From: Mucilaginibacter sp.
Lineage (GTDB): Bacteria; Bacteroidota; Bacteroidia; Sphingobacteriales; Sphingobacteriaceae
Direction of reading: 5' to 3'
DNA: 64,000 bases
NCBI GenBank assembly: GCA_028288025.1
Contig: JAQBOM010000006.1
Location: 19,268-83,267 of the forward strand
The notes under the pieces are model-generated. The model saw only the letters and a program-made list of their open reading frames with translations. It did no database searches and was not told the origin of the DNA. Shown here one piece after another: positions 1-9,825 of the stretch. Both the position numbers and the translations under genes were made by a program. The stretch's first letter is position 1; every line of letters begins with the position of its first letter.

Positions 1-189
1 CGCTTTTGCCTTGGCGGGCGGCAGAATCGTAACCGGGCCAGTATGTTGAAATCCACGAAAAAGACATTGGCCCTAGGGTGGCGTTTTGACTTATTTGTTA
101 TCCATCAATTGAAACCTTTCACGGTAGTTATCTCCGCCCGGAACAATATTACCGCCTATGCTGATATCAGTTTTGAAAGCTTCAATCCA
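1..189. other. Window edge, no gene assigned
   Basis: No complete gene can be supported here. On the minus strand, after the dCMP deaminase stop codon (190-192), the same frame stays open for 32 more codons and ends at 91-93. On the plus strand a short open stretch ends with TGA at 47-49 and could be the tail of a gene entering from the left. Neither is long enough to name. Confidence 0.3.
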
Positions 190-651
190 TTAAATCAGCG
201 GATCGAATTTAACGGCAGGCACCCCGAAACGGTTTAAAAAATCTACTCCTTCATCATTGCCTATGCCCTTGTATTCGGCGTATGATTTATCGAAGAACAC
301 CTTCTTCACACCGGCAGAAAAAATGAGCCGGGCACATGGCAAACAGGGCGATAAGGTAGTATAAAGCGTTGCCCCTACAAGGTTAGCGCCGTTTTTTACC
401 GCGTATAATATGGCATTCTCTTCGGCATGAAGTGCAAGGGAGCAGCTTCCCTTTGAGTCGCGCGGGCAGCCGGTTAAAGGCCATTCCTCATCACAGTTAT
501 GCGTGCCTGCCGGCGGGCCGTTATAGCCTATCGAAATAATACGGGTATCCTTTGTTAAAACTGCCCCAACCTGTGCCTTCACGCAATGTGAGCGTTTGGC
601 CAGATCAGTAGCCAGGTTCATAAAAATATGGTCGAAACTTAGTTTAGTCAT
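190..651 (-). CDS. dCMP deaminase family protein (ComEB-like)
   Basis: Zinc-dependent cytidine/deoxycytidylate deaminase of 153 residues, cytosolic, expected to convert dCMP to dUMP in thymidylate supply. The zinc site is visible: His75 and the proton-shuttle Glu77 in HAEE, and Cys103 and Cys106 in PCLPC. The loop IGYNGPPAG near residue 41 is typical of dCMP deaminases rather than of tRNA or guanine deaminases. The length fits the family. It is the last gene of a minus-strand pair and is separated from the MFS gene upstream by a perfect 22-bp inverted repeat, so it probably has its own transcript. The frame stays open for 32 codons beyond the stop. Confidence 0.93.
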   Translation of the reverse strand: MTKLSFDHIFMNLATDLAKRSHCVKAQVGAVLTKDTRIISIGYNGPPAGTHNCDEEWPLTGCPRDSKGSCSLALHAEENAILYAVKNGANLVGATLYTTLSPCLPCARLIFSAGVKKVFFDKSYAEYKGIGNDEGVDFLNRFGVPAVKFDPLI

Positions 652-661
652 AGTAGTGATT

Positions 662-713
662 AGAGGTAGAGAATAGAGATTAGTTATTTTTCTAATCTCT
701 ATTCTCTACCTCT
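662..713. repeat. Perfect 22-bp inverted repeat, 8-nt loop
   Basis: Positions 662-683 and 692-713 are exact reverse complements around the loop 684-691. Each arm is built of variants of the word TAGAGAT. It starts 11 nt beyond the stop of the MFS gene and can fold as a strong hairpin, but no U-tract follows on the minus strand, so a terminator role is only possible. The same word family recurs at 14377-14540 and 26802-27090. Confidence 0.85.
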
Positions 714-723
714 GGTATCTGAT

Positions 724-2358
724 TTAGTGCCCCCCTGAAGCCTCTATATGGTCAATATCAATGCCCTGTTTCTTTAATTCAGATCCGGCTTTCCAGGCAA
801 AAAACGCAAGGTAGGCGAAACCAAACACGGGCACAATATATGAAAGATGCAACCCGCTGATACCCGAAAAAGAATGTTGAGTTGTATCAGCTAAGATACC
901 CTGAACCGGTGGAATAATAGCCCCGCCCAATATCATCATGATCAAAAATGCTGAACCCTGGCTGGTATATTTCCCTAAACCGGCGATGGCTAGCGCAAAA
1001 ATCGAAGGCCACATGATTGAGCAGCACAAACCACCGCTGATGAAAGCAAACAGGCCAACCCTACCGCTGGTTAGTAGCCCGATTACCATAGCTGCCACGC
1101 CCAATAATCCGAAAATAGTTAAGGTACGTACAGGCTTTTGCTGCCCTACGAAGAATCCTATCACTAAAACAGCCACACATAGCGCATAGATATACAAATT
1201 GCTGATATTAACGCCGCTTAAATAGTTAACCAGCAACACTATGCCGAATGCGAAAAAGGGAACAACAACTGTCAGGATATTTTTTGTTGATTTAGATAGG
1301 TCAAATACGCCGATCGCTCCCGTCCACCTGCCTATCATTAAGCTTCCCCAATATAACGAGATATAAGGGGCTATTTCCGAGGCAGTAAAGCCGCCAAACT
1401 CAGGTGTTTTAAGCAAAGATCCCATATTACTTTGAATAGTCACTTCAGTTCCTACATAAGTAAATATCGCTATCATACCATAAATCAATTGCGGGTATTG
1501 CATTGCCCCCCAGCCTGCTTTGCTTTTAGCCGCTGACATAAGCGATATAATAAGCGTTATCAGGATAATAGCCAAAGATGCATATACGTAATACGCCTTC
1601 GCAATACCGGTGGCGGCGCTTAACGGGCCGGCAGCTAATACAAGGCAGAAAGCAATAAATATGACAAATAATGGAAAATTGGTTTTGTGGCTTGCCTCTA
1701 TCTTTTCGTCGCTGGTAACCTTAGGCAGTTTTGATACCCAAAAGAAAATAGCAACTGCTATATATAGACCCGCGAGTATAAAGTACAAGTTATTTATTGC
1801 CGTTATTTTAACATCTATAGCGGGAATTAACTTGCTGGCGCTGCCAAATAATACGATACTTACAATTACCGGCCCTAATAGAGTACCAAAATTGTTTACC
1901 CCACCTGCCAGGTTCAAACGGTTTGAACCGGTTTCTGGCGTGCCAAGGGCGATAACAAATGGGTTGGCGGCGGTTTGCTGTAATGAAAAACCTAACGCAA
2001 TAACAAAAAATGCACCTAGGATAAATCCAAATGAACCTGAATTTACAGCCGGCACCATCAATAGCGCCCCTGCTGCAGATATGATCAGACCGTAAATAAT
2101 GCCATTTTTATATCCCAGCTTATTTAAAAAATCAACCCTGGTAGCCTGGGACGCGAAATACAATCCAAGTGAACCAATAAAGTAACCACCATAAAAAGTA
2201 AAGTCAATTAATTGCGATTCAAATTGGGTTAAATTAAAGTGTGCTTTACAAAAGGGTATAAAAATACCATTCGAAGCGGCTAAAAAGCCCCAAAAGAAAA
2301 ATACGGTAATGATGGTGTACAGCGCGGAGCCATAACTTTTTGCGTTTTTTTGTTCCAT
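724..2358 (-). CDS. Sugar MFS transporter, FucP/GluP-like
   Basis: Inner-membrane permease of 544 residues, expected to import a hexose by proton symport. The sequence is hydrophobic throughout, with about 12-14 membrane segments. The stretch [10 protein letters not shown] followed by a conserved NxxxGxxNNFG-type segment near residues 130-160 is characteristic of the fucose/glucose-galactose permease branch of the major facilitator superfamily. It is longer than E. coli FucP (about 440 residues) because of extra segments in the second half. It stands alone and faces the LysE-type gene across a 172-bp gap that must hold both promoters. The substrate cannot be read from the sequence. Confidence 0.85.
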   Translation of the reverse strand: MEQKNAKSYGSALYTIITVFFFWGFLAASNGIFIPFCKAHFNLTQFESQLIDFTFYGGYFIGSLGLYFASQATRVDFLNKLGYKNGIIYGLIISAAGALLMVPAVNSGSFGFILGAFFVIALGFSLQQTAANPFVIALGTPETGSNRLNLAGGVNNFGTLLGPVIVSIVLFGSASKLIPAIDVKITAINNLYFILAGLYIAVAIFFWVSKLPKVTSDEKIEASHKTNFPLFVIFIAFCLVLAAGPLSAATGIAKAYYVYASLAIILITLIISLMSAAKSKAGWGAMQYPQLIYGMIAIFTYVGTEVTIQSNMGSLLKTPEFGGFTASEIAPYISLYWGSLMIGRWTGAIGVFDLSKSTKNILTVVVPFFAFGIVLLVNYLSGVNISNLYIYALCVAVLVIGFFVGQQKPVRTLTIFGLLGVAAMVIGLLTSGRVGLFAFISGGLCCSIMWPSIFALAIAGLGKYTSQGSAFLIMMILGGAIIPPVQGILADTTQHSFSGISGLHLSYIVPVFGFAYLAFFAWKAGSELKKQGIDIDHIEASGGH

Positions 2359-2530
2359 TGTTAATTAGGTTTACAAATCGGTTGTATTTAAAAAACTAAA
2401 CATAGCCATTTTTTGTAATTCTGCTATATATTAAATTAATAAATCACAATTTTAAGTTTGGATGGTTAACATATAAAATTGCATATTCGTCCCACCAAGT
2501 TCTAAATTGAGTTGAATATAATCTAAATGA

Positions 2531-3187
2531 ATGTTTGAAGCTATTATTTCGGGTCTTGGAATCGGACTTGTTCTCTCTGTTCTGACAGGCCCGGTTTTTT
2601 TCGCATTAATAAAAACCAGTATTGAAAAAGGCTTTCATGCCGGGGCGGCTATGGCGTTGGGTATAGTCTCAAGCGATGTCGTTTTCGTGGGCGCTATTAT
2701 ATTCGGGTCGCAATATATCGACGTCCCTCCACACACGAAGGTAATCGTCGGGGAAATTGGGAGCGGCATTTTATTTAGCCTGGGCGTCTACTACATATTT
2801 AAAAAAGCCGAAATAAATTTCGAAAACAAAACCCCGTCGGTATTAAACCGCGCCGGTTATTTTTTTAAAGGGTTTTTAATGTGCATTTTTAATCCTACCC
2901 TCCTATTTCATTGGATCACCGTTATCGGAACCGCCAGCACTATTTTTCACCAGGGCGTAAAGCACAGGCAGCTGGATATAGCCATTATGTTTCTAACCAT
3001 ACTTATTGTACAGTTTGGGCAGGACATTGTTAAAGTGTTTTATGCCAATAAGCTGCGCGATAAAATCTCGGTTAAATTTATACACCGGCTTAACGAGGTT
3101 GCGGGTGTCGCGCTTATCATAGCCTCACTCGTGTTAATGGATAAGCTGGTAACCCACTTTATATTCGCGCCTCCGCCGGGATCTTAG
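2531..3187 (+). CDS. LysE/RhtB family exporter
   Basis: Integral inner-membrane protein of 218 residues with about six hydrophobic segments. The N-terminus has the LysE-family pattern: a first segment ending in GPVFFALI followed by a charged loop (KTSIEKGF) and a second segment with GIVSSD. The family exports amino acids such as lysine, threonine or homoserine; the substrate here is unknown. It is monocistronic: a divergent MFS gene lies on the left, and a convergent amidotransferase gene lies on the right behind a 150-bp repeat-rich gap. Confidence 0.82.
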   Translation: MFEAIISGLGIGLVLSVLTGPVFFALIKTSIEKGFHAGAAMALGIVSSDVVFVGAIIFGSQYIDVPPHTKVIVGEIGSGILFSLGVYYIFKKAEINFENKTPSVLNRAGYFFKGFLMCIFNPTLLFHWITVIGTASTIFHQGVKHRQLDIAIMFLTILIVQFGQDIVKVFYANKLRDKISVKFIHRLNEVAGVALIIASLVLMDKLVTHFIFAPPPGS

Positions 3188-3336
3188 TCATTAGTCATTA
3201 AGACGGCAATTTGGAGTTTGATTCAGTTGGCAGTTTTGAGTTGGCAGTTTGCAAATCAGAACAATTGTCATAGTGCCCATTGCTTATTGTCTACTGCCTA
3301 TGTCAATTGCCTACCGCAAACTGCTTACTGCCTACT
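3184..3336. repeat. Heptad-type word repeats between convergent genes
   Basis: Forward words TTAGTCA (twice, 7-nt period) and TTGGCAGTTT (twice, 14 nt apart) are followed by reverse-complement words AAACTGC and ATTGCC. The block can fold into alternative imperfect hairpins and fills the whole gap between two convergent genes, so it may act as a bidirectional terminator. Confidence 0.65.
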
Positions 3337-5243
3337 TACATATACCCTCTTTGGTTCTTACCTTCCATCCAGTTAACAAAGGCGCGGTTTACCACTTTGT
3401 TACCACCCGGAGTTGGATAGTTGCCTGAAAAATACCAGTCGCCGGTATGGTCGGGGCAGGCTTTGTGCAGGTTATCTAATGTTTGGTATATCACCTCTAC
3501 CGAGCATTTTATTTCTTTTGGGGTAATGATCTTTGCAATACGGTCCGATATTTCCTGGTCGGTAAAAGGTTCATAGATGGCTTGCACGTAATTGCAAACG
3601 TCTTCCTTAGGCAATATCGAGCTATCCTTGCACAGCTGGTAAACCTTCAGAATAACATCTTCCATTCCCCGCTCTTTCAGCAAGCTTATAGCGGCTTCAA
3701 AAGCCACGAATTCACCCATGCGCGACATATCGATACCGTAACAATCCGGGTAGCGAATTTGCGGGGCAGATGAAACCACCACGACTTTTTTAGGGCCCAG
3801 CCTGTCAAGTATCTTCAGGATACTTTGCTTAAGTGTAGTTCCGCGTACGATTGAATCATCCAGCACCACCAGCGTATCCGCGTCTTTATTGATGAGGCCA
3901 TATGTCGTATCGTACACATGTGCTACCATCTCGCTGCGGTCGGCATCCTGCGTGATAAAAGTGCGCAGCTTAACATCCTTTATTGCTATTTTTTCAACGC
4001 GCGGCGCCAGGGCCAGTACTTCGATCAGCTCCTCTTCACTTATCTTATCTTCGCGGTTCAGCAGCTTGTCGCGCTGGTATTTTTTAATGTATTTATGCAC
4101 GCCTTCAACCATCCCGTAAAAGGCCACTTCAGCCGTATTGGGTATGTAGGAAAAAACGGTGTTTTTTATATCATGGTTAACCGCAGTCAATATCTGCTCA
4201 CACAGTAACCGGCCTAGTTGCTTACGTTCGCGGTAAATGGCTGCATCGCTTCCGCGCGAAAAATAGATGCGCTCAAATGAACATGCCTTCTTTTCTTGCG
4301 GGTCGCTTATTCTATCTTCCGATATTTTGCCGTTCTTTTTAACAATAAGGGCATATCCCGGTTGAATTTCCTTGATCTCATCAAATGGGATATTAAACGC
4401 GGTTTGTATAGCGGGGCGCTCGGATGCGGCAACCACAATTTCGTCATTATAAAAATAATAAGCGGGGCGTATGCCAACCGGGTCGCGCATGACGAATGCG
4501 TCGCCGTGGCCCAATATGCCGGCAATGGTATAGCCGCCGTCCCAGGTTTTGGCCGATTTACGCAGTATCTTAGCCACATCCATATCATTGGCTATCAGCT
4601 TGCTGATCTCCATGTTATCATCCAGCCCTTCACGTTTATACTGATCAAATAACCCCTGGTTTTCAGTATCAATAAAATGGCCGATCTTCTCAAGCACCGT
4701 AACTGTGTCAGCTTTTTCTTTTGGATGCTGGCCCAGGTCGTACAGCTGTTGCAGCAGCTCATCAACATTCGTCATGTTAAAATTACCGGCTATCACCAGG
4801 TTACGCGTCATCCAGTTGTTTTGGCGTAAAAAGGGGTGGCAATTTTCAATACTATTTTTGCCATGAGTACCGTAACGCAGGTGGCCAAGCAACACCTCGC
4901 CAACAAAGCTCACATTTTCCTTCAGCCAGTCGGCATCCGCCATTTTTTCGGGCGTATTCTTCTGGATGTCGGCAAATTTCTTTTGGATGTATTCAAATAT
5001 GTCCGCAACAGCGTTTGAGGCCATTGAGCGATGCCTGCTGATGTAGCGTTTGCCGGGCTCAATGTCGAGTTTAATGGTAGCCACCCCGGCGCCATCCTGG
5101 CCGCGGTTATGCTGTTTTTCCATTAAAAGATAGAGTTTATTGAGGCCGTACAGTGCAGTGCCGTACTTTTGCTGATAATAGGAAAGTGGCTTTAAAAGAC
5201 GGATAAATGCCACACCGCATTCATGTTTTATCTGATCACTCAT
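3336..5243 (-). CDS. PurF-type amidophosphoribosyltransferase (long form)
   Basis: Cytosolic glutamine-dependent PRPP amidotransferase homologue of 635 residues (first step of purine synthesis in the canonical enzyme). The N-terminal class II glutamine amidotransferase domain has its candidate nucleophile at Cys9 (HECGVAF) and a GHLRYGTHG segment near residue 120. The C-terminal phosphoribosyltransferase domain has the PRPP loop DDSIVRGTT at 462-470. It is about 130 residues longer than typical bacterial PurF. The catalytic Cys follows an eight-residue leader, and there is extra sequence around residues 330-430. Such long forms are known to me from Bacteroidota beside a normal PurF, so its purine role is inferred. 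It stands alone. Confidence 0.85.
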   Translation of the reverse strand: MSDQIKHECGVAFIRLLKPLSYYQQKYGTALYGLNKLYLLMEKQHNRGQDGAGVATIKLDIEPGKRYISRHRSMASNAVADIFEYIQKKFADIQKNTPEKMADADWLKENVSFVGEVLLGHLRYGTHGKNSIENCHPFLRQNNWMTRNLVIAGNFNMTNVDELLQQLYDLGQHPKEKADTVTVLEKIGHFIDTENQGLFDQYKREGLDDNMEISKLIANDMDVAKILRKSAKTWDGGYTIAGILGHGDAFVMRDPVGIRPAYYFYNDEIVVAASERPAIQTAFNIPFDEIKEIQPGYALIVKKNGKISEDRISDPQEKKACSFERIYFSRGSDAAIYRERKQLGRLLCEQILTAVNHDIKNTVFSYIPNTAEVAFYGMVEGVHKYIKKYQRDKLLNREDKISEEELIEVLALAPRVEKIAIKDVKLRTFITQDADRSEMVAHVYDTTYGLINKDADTLVVLDDSIVRGTTLKQSILKILDRLGPKKVVVVSSAPQIRYPDCYGIDMSRMGEFVAFEAAISLLKERGMEDVILKVYQLCKDSSILPKEDVCNYVQAIYEPFTDQEISDRIAKIITPKEIKCSVEVIYQTLDNLHKACPDHTGDWYFSGNYPTPGGNKVVNRAFVNWMEGKNQRGYM

Positions 5244-5310
5244 GAGTGGTATTGAGCACGCAAAATTACAATTTAAATGTTGAAACTTTAAATTAACATT
5301 GTCATAATAA

Positions 5311-5364
5311 ATTACTGATTGTATGTCAATTATTGAATTAGTGATTTAGTGAATTATTGATTCG
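5311..5364. repeat. Degenerate 7-8 nt direct repeats, TTAGTGA word
   Basis: Variants of TTAGTGA, TTTAGTGA and ATTATTGA follow each other with a 7-8 nt period in the divergent gap between the amidotransferase and the sugar isomerase genes. The same word recurs at 45252-45290. It lies in the likely promoter region of the plus-strand gene. Confidence 0.55.
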
Positions 5365-5416
5365 TTAAATTGCTATATTGTACCTGATATCTTTATCAGT
5401 TAAACCAATTATCCAC

Positions 5417-6271
5417 ATGAAAAAAATATGCGTGCCTTGTACTTTGCTGCTATTTGCGATGAGTTTTGCCAGTTCTGCACAGTCGGGAAAACAGCTTTTT
5501 ACGCATGCTATTGGCGTGCAGGCCTATACCTACCGCAACAGTTTCCCCCTGGGAGTGGCGGCGGTGTTAGATAGCATTAAATCATTGGGCATAACCGAAA
5601 TGGAGGGCACCAACCCAAAAAACATCAGTCCTGAAGAATTTAAAAAACTGCTGGATGAGCGGCATATCTCTGTGCCTTCAATCGGCGCGGATTATGGGCT
5701 GATCACCAAAGACCCGGAAGCCGTTATAAAACAGGCCAAGTTTTTTGGTGCGAAATATGTAATGGTGGCCTGGATACCACATGGCAAAACTTTCACTATT
5801 GACAACGCAAAGCAGGCGGTTAACGACTTCAACCACGCTGGTAAAATCCTAAAAGAAAACGGCCTGATCTTGTGTTACCACGATCATGGCTATGAATTTG
5901 GCCCTTACGGGAATGGAACGCTGTTCGATTATATCGCCCAAAATACCAATCCGGACTATCTATCCTTTGAAATGGACATCATGTGGACCTTTCATGGAGG
6001 CGCCGACCCGGCTAAACTGCTATACAAATACGGGAGTCGCTGGAAACTGGTGCACCTCAAAGATATCCGAAAAGGCATCGCTAACGATCTCACCGGCGGC
6101 ACCGATACGCACAATGATATGGCGGTCGGCACCGGCCAGATCAATTATCCAGAAGTGATAAAAGCAACCAATGCGGTGGGCATAAAACACTATTTTATTG
6201 AGGATGAAAGCCCCGATCATGCTACGCAGATACCGATAACGATTGCTTATTTGAGGGGTTTGAGGAAGTAA
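5417..6271 (+). CDS. Secreted sugar phosphate isomerase/epimerase-like protein
   Basis: TIM-barrel protein of the xylose-isomerase-like family, 284 residues, predicted to be exported. I chose the ATG at 5417 because it places a signal peptide (MKKICVPCTLLLFAMSFASSAQ) at the N-terminus; an upstream ATG at 5378 would add 13 unrelated residues. Metal-binding barrel motifs are visible: CYHDHGYEF mid-protein, MDIMWTFHGG, and HLKDI near the end. It precedes the Gfo/Idh/MocA oxidoreductase on the same strand, a pairing common in Bacteroidota sugar or inositol catabolism. A hairpin (6286-6318) separates them. The substrate is unknown. Confidence 0.85.
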   Translation: MKKICVPCTLLLFAMSFASSAQSGKQLFTHAIGVQAYTYRNSFPLGVAAVLDSIKSLGITEMEGTNPKNISPEEFKKLLDERHISVPSIGADYGLITKDPEAVIKQAKFFGAKYVMVAWIPHGKTFTIDNAKQAVNDFNHAGKILKENGLILCYHDHGYEFGPYGNGTLFDYIAQNTNPDYLSFEMDIMWTFHGGADPAKLLYKYGSRWKLVHLKDIRKGIANDLTGGTDTHNDMAVGTGQINYPEVIKATNAVGIKHYFIEDESPDHATQIPITIAYLRGLRK

Positions 6272-6285
6272 ACTTTCGCTGATGT

Positions 6286-6318
6286 AAACTTACGAAGTTT
6301 TAAAAACCTCGTAAGTTT
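6286..6318 (+). terminator. Hairpin terminator after sugar isomerase
   Basis: AAACTTACGA (6286-6295) and TCGTAAGTTT (6309-6318) form a perfect 10-bp stem with a 13-nt loop, 15 nt past the stop, and the 3' side runs into T residues. A partial copy of the same word occurs near 20007-20040. Confidence 0.6.
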
Positions 6319-6352
6319 TTCAGAACATAACCTAACTAATTATAAATCAACT

Positions 6353-7654
6353 ATGAATCCAGATCAAAAACCACAATCAACCATGAACCGGCGCAAATTC
6401 ATCGAAAAAGCATCGGTGATGTCAGCCTTTATGATCGTCCCACGATTTGTGCTGGGCGGCAGGGGCTATACCGCACCGAGCGACCTGATCACCCTTGGCT
6501 TTATCGGCACGGGTAAACAGGCCGGTGGTTTGCAGGGATCATTTTTTGACACGAACGAAGTAAAGATCATTGCAGCGGCCGATGTTTACGGCGCCAAACT
6601 ACAGCAGTTTGCAGGCCAGGTTAACCAGCATTATGCGCTGAAGGCGGCGCAAACCAAGTACGCCGGCTGCACCACGTACGCTGATTTTCGCGACCTTTTA
6701 TCCCGTAAGGATATTGACGCGGTGGTAATTGCCGTGCCCGATCACTGGCATTCAGTATGCGCCATCCTGGCGGCAAGGGCCGGCAAGGATATTTATTGCG
6801 AAAAGCCGTTATCGTTGACCATTAAAGAAGGCCGGGCTATGGTGGAAGAATCAAGAAAACATAAACGTGTATTTCAGACCGGGAGCATGCAGCGCTCCTG
6901 GCCAGAATTCCGGCAGGCGGTAGAACTGGTGCGCAACGGCTATATCGGCGACATAAAAACCGTAAAAGTAAATGTTGGCCCGTCACCTATACCATATAAT
7001 CTGCCCGCAGAGCAAACGCCTGAGTCACTGAATTGGGATTTTTGGCTGGGGCCTAGCTCCCTGCAGGTATATAATCATGCCGTGGCGCCTGGGTTAACTG
7101 ATGATTTCTGGGCCAAATGGCGGAATTACAAAGAGTTTGGCGGCGGCGGTATGACCGACTGGGGCGCGCACATGTTTGACATTGCACAATGGGGTTTGAA
7201 TATGGACGACAGCGGCCCGGTAACGATAACACCACCGGATAAGGATCATCCGTTTTTAACATATCAATATGCAAACGGCATAACCATGACCCACGAGCCG
7301 GAAGGTAACCAGGGCTTAACCTTTGTTGGCACCGAAGGGAATATACACGTAGTACGAGGTAAACTGGAAACAACCCCGGAAAGCTTAAAAGACAAGATTA
7401 TCGGCCAGAACGAAAAACACGTTTACCTGAGTACTGATCATTACAAGGATTTTTTGCAGGCTATCCGCGACCGAACCAAACCGGTTGCCGATGTTGAAAT
7501 TGGCCACCGCACGGCAACTGTGTGCAACATAGGCAACATTGCCTACCAGTTGAAACGCCCGCTGCATTGGAACCCGCATAAAGAAGAATTCAAGAACGAC
7601 GATGAAGCCAACCGTTTGCGAAGCCGGGAAATGCGGAAAGAATGGATAGTATAG
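6353..7654 (+). CDS. Gfo/Idh/MocA family oxidoreductase with Tat-type leader
   Basis: NAD(P)-dependent oxidoreductase of 433 residues, probably exported folded. An ATG at 6383 starts MNRRKFIEKASV, a twin-arginine leader followed by a hydrophobic stretch, so 6383 may be the true start. The Rossmann motif GFIGTGKQAGG follows near residue 50, and the family motif CEKPLS comes after VPDHWHS. The C-terminal half has GGGGMTDWGAHMFD, and the protein ends in a conserved-looking RKEWIV. It lies 80 bp behind the isomerase-like gene and probably acts on the same periplasmic sugar or polyol. The exact reaction is not readable. Confidence 0.88.
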   Translation: MNPDQKPQSTMNRRKFIEKASVMSAFMIVPRFVLGGRGYTAPSDLITLGFIGTGKQAGGLQGSFFDTNEVKIIAAADVYGAKLQQFAGQVNQHYALKAAQTKYAGCTTYADFRDLLSRKDIDAVVIAVPDHWHSVCAILAARAGKDIYCEKPLSLTIKEGRAMVEESRKHKRVFQTGSMQRSWPEFRQAVELVRNGYIGDIKTVKVNVGPSPIPYNLPAEQTPESLNWDFWLGPSSLQVYNHAVAPGLTDDFWAKWRNYKEFGGGGMTDWGAHMFDIAQWGLNMDDSGPVTITPPDKDHPFLTYQYANGITMTHEPEGNQGLTFVGTEGNIHVVRGKLETTPESLKDKIIGQNEKHVYLSTDHYKDFLQAIRDRTKPVADVEIGHRTATVCNIGNIAYQLKRPLHWNPHKEEFKNDDEANRLRSREMRKEWIV

Positions 7655-7726
7655 AATAAGCTAAAAACGGAAAGATCAAAGCTGATGCCTCCACACTTTG
7701 GACTTTCTGCTTTAAGCTTCTACCTT

Positions 7727-9706
7727 CTATTTACTAAACCCAACCAGCCGATGTAATTTCACCGGGTCGTAAATACGGCCCGCCTTTATAACCGTGGTTA
7801 CATTACGGATATCTCTTATGCGGTTTAAAGGATTGCCGTCAACAATAACCAGGTCGGCGTGTTTGCCGGCTTCTATCGAGCCGGTTTGCTTATCCAGTTT
7901 CATCGCCCGTGAGGGGGCAATGGTAGCTGTCTTTATCGCCTGCATAGGCGTTAAACCGGCTTCAACGTATAGTTCCAGTTCACGGTCGAGGCTGAAACCG
8001 GGGAATCCCTGGTCGGTTCCGGCTATAATGGGTACGCCGGCATCGTAAAGTATTTTCACGATTTTCATCATGCTTTGAAATAGCGGCTTAAACTTCGCGG
8101 CACCGGCCGGATCCTGGCCTGTATTTTTAAATAAAGCCTGCAGCGGTAAGGGTAAGGTATAAAATGCAGGCTCCATCACGGTAATATCTTCCTTTACGGA
8201 GCGAAAACTCATTTCAAACACCCCAATTGTTGGGTCAATAACAGTATGGTGCCGTTTTATAAAATTTATCGCGGCGATGCTAGTTGAATCTTCAAAATTT
8301 ATCGAACGGTCTTTGTTCCGTTTCATCATTGAATACACATAATTGGTATGATTCACCATGTCCAAACCCGAGTCTACGCCGGCTTGTAAAGTCATGCCGT
8401 TGGGAATATGGCCGGTAACCGGCAACCCCAGGCGGTGCGCTTCGTCGCAGATCACTTTTACAATAGCCGGTTTCACCGAGCTGTAAATTTTTATCTGGAC
8501 AAAGCCATTGTTGTAATACCGGTCAACATATTTTATGGCTTCTTCCTTTGTATCAGCCTGTATAATGCCCAGGGCTATCGGACCCTTACCATCAATAATG
8601 CCGGCCTTTAATATTTTGGGGCCTATACCCTGACCATCGTCGATGGCTTTTTGAATGGCATTGATATAGCCGTATTCGTTACCGCAATCACGTACGGTAG
8701 TGACGCCCGCCGCCAAGTAGGCCGGCCCCCACTCTGCTTGCTCAAAATGCGCGTGCATGTCCCATAACCCGGGTAAGACAGTTTTGCCTTTGGCATCAAT
8801 AATTCTGGCGCCTTTTGGAATAACTACCTGGCCCGCCCTTCCCACTTTTTTAATGATACCGTTCTCTATCAGCACAACCGAGTTCGGAATGGTTTTATCA
8901 TTGATCACATCGACAACTGTTCCGCCTACTACCGCGATAATTTTATCACCGGCGACGGATGTAGGTATGGCCTTTGTAAACAGCCGCATGCTATAGGTAG
9001 CCGCCCGGCTAATTAATGTGGGCAGTAGCGCCTCGTACGGCTCGCGCATCATTTCCAGCTTATCGGCTTCCGCATCGTTGGTGATCAGGCACATCAACCG
9101 GCCGTCGTGATCGGCCCATAGCAACTCGTTGCCCCAAATTATCCCGGTTATTGTGAACCTGTCCAATATCAACGGTTTATTGTCGAAACTAAGCGTGTCA
9201 TAGCCGTCTTTTCTGATTTGAACGGACCCGAAGGGCAGCGTTGTTATAGAAACCGGGTGGTTATGGTTTTTCCAGTATTGCAATAGTACCTGCTGCACTG
9301 TTCCCGGCGAATACCCGGCAACGGGGAATGTTAGCGGGGTTAATCTTTGCGTATAATTTGAGTCGTTTACCTTTATCTGTGCATTAGTGCCCACTATATT
9401 AATTTCATCATTGATCGACGACGACCTCGATGTACGGCCTTTTATTGTAAGCCCAAGCGGCTCCAATGCCTGTGTTAACCTAAGTTCAGCTTTTAACGGC
9501 ACCGGGGCACCGCGGTCGACGAACTTAAAATCAATAGTATATGTAATTCCCTTATCCGTTTTAACACGATGATAGGTTTCCTTACCGATATGCTGTTCAA
9601 ATTTATGGAGAAAGAAAGTTCCGCTATCGGCAATAGCGGTATTTTGCGCCTGGGCATTAAAAAATAACCCCATTAAACACAGCAGGAGAACCCTGTATTT
9701 TTTCAT
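7727..9706 (-). CDS. Secreted amidohydrolase family protein
   Basis: Metal-dependent hydrolase of the imidazolonepropionase-like amidohydrolase group, 659 residues. I chose the start at 9706, which gives the signal peptide MKKYRVLLLCLMGLFFNAQAQ. A longer frame reaches 9781 but runs through the terminator of the amt gene. An N-terminal region of about 240 residues without a recognised fold precedes the barrel. The HxH metal motif (DMHAHFE), an ITGHIPNG-type His further on (PVTGHIPNG) and GTDQGF supply metal ligands. The C-terminus has GSIEAGKHADLVIVDGNP. It is periplasmic, with unknown substrate (cyclic amides or dipeptides are typical for the group). Confidence 0.87.
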   Translation of the reverse strand: MKKYRVLLLCLMGLFFNAQAQNTAIADSGTFFLHKFEQHIGKETYHRVKTDKGITYTIDFKFVDRGAPVPLKAELRLTQALEPLGLTIKGRTSRSSSINDEINIVGTNAQIKVNDSNYTQRLTPLTFPVAGYSPGTVQQVLLQYWKNHNHPVSITTLPFGSVQIRKDGYDTLSFDNKPLILDRFTITGIIWGNELLWADHDGRLMCLITNDAEADKLEMMREPYEALLPTLISRAATYSMRLFTKAIPTSVAGDKIIAVVGGTVVDVINDKTIPNSVVLIENGIIKKVGRAGQVVIPKGARIIDAKGKTVLPGLWDMHAHFEQAEWGPAYLAAGVTTVRDCGNEYGYINAIQKAIDDGQGIGPKILKAGIIDGKGPIALGIIQADTKEEAIKYVDRYYNNGFVQIKIYSSVKPAIVKVICDEAHRLGLPVTGHIPNGMTLQAGVDSGLDMVNHTNYVYSMMKRNKDRSINFEDSTSIAAINFIKRHHTVIDPTIGVFEMSFRSVKEDITVMEPAFYTLPLPLQALFKNTGQDPAGAAKFKPLFQSMMKIVKILYDAGVPIIAGTDQGFPGFSLDRELELYVEAGLTPMQAIKTATIAPSRAMKLDKQTGSIEAGKHADLVIVDGNPLNRIRDIRNVTTVIKAGRIYDPVKLHRLVGFSK

Positions 9707-9770
9707 GATGATAAAATTTAGGTAACCATACTGCAAGTTATCATTTTTTTGGAAACAAAACTGAAAAAGA

Positions 9771-9794
9771 AAACCGGACAATTATGCCCGGTTT
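9771..9794 (-). terminator. Terminator of amt
   Basis: AAACCGG (9771-9777) pairs with CCGGTTT (9788-9794), loop 10 nt. The A-rich stretch left of it becomes a U-rich tail in the minus-strand transcript. It lies 32 nt after the amt stop. Confidence 0.7.
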
Positions 9795-9825
9795 AATATA
9801 ATAAAGGTTTAAAAATTGGCTTTAA

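Noticed and set aside
7053..7373. Minus-strand frame inside the Gfo/Idh/MocA gene
   Set aside because: It is a shadow of a clearly recognised gene on the plus strand and has no family resemblance.
9707..9781. Upstream extension of the amidohydrolase to 9781
   Set aside because: It runs through the terminator hairpin of amt and hides a perfect signal peptide that starts at 9706.
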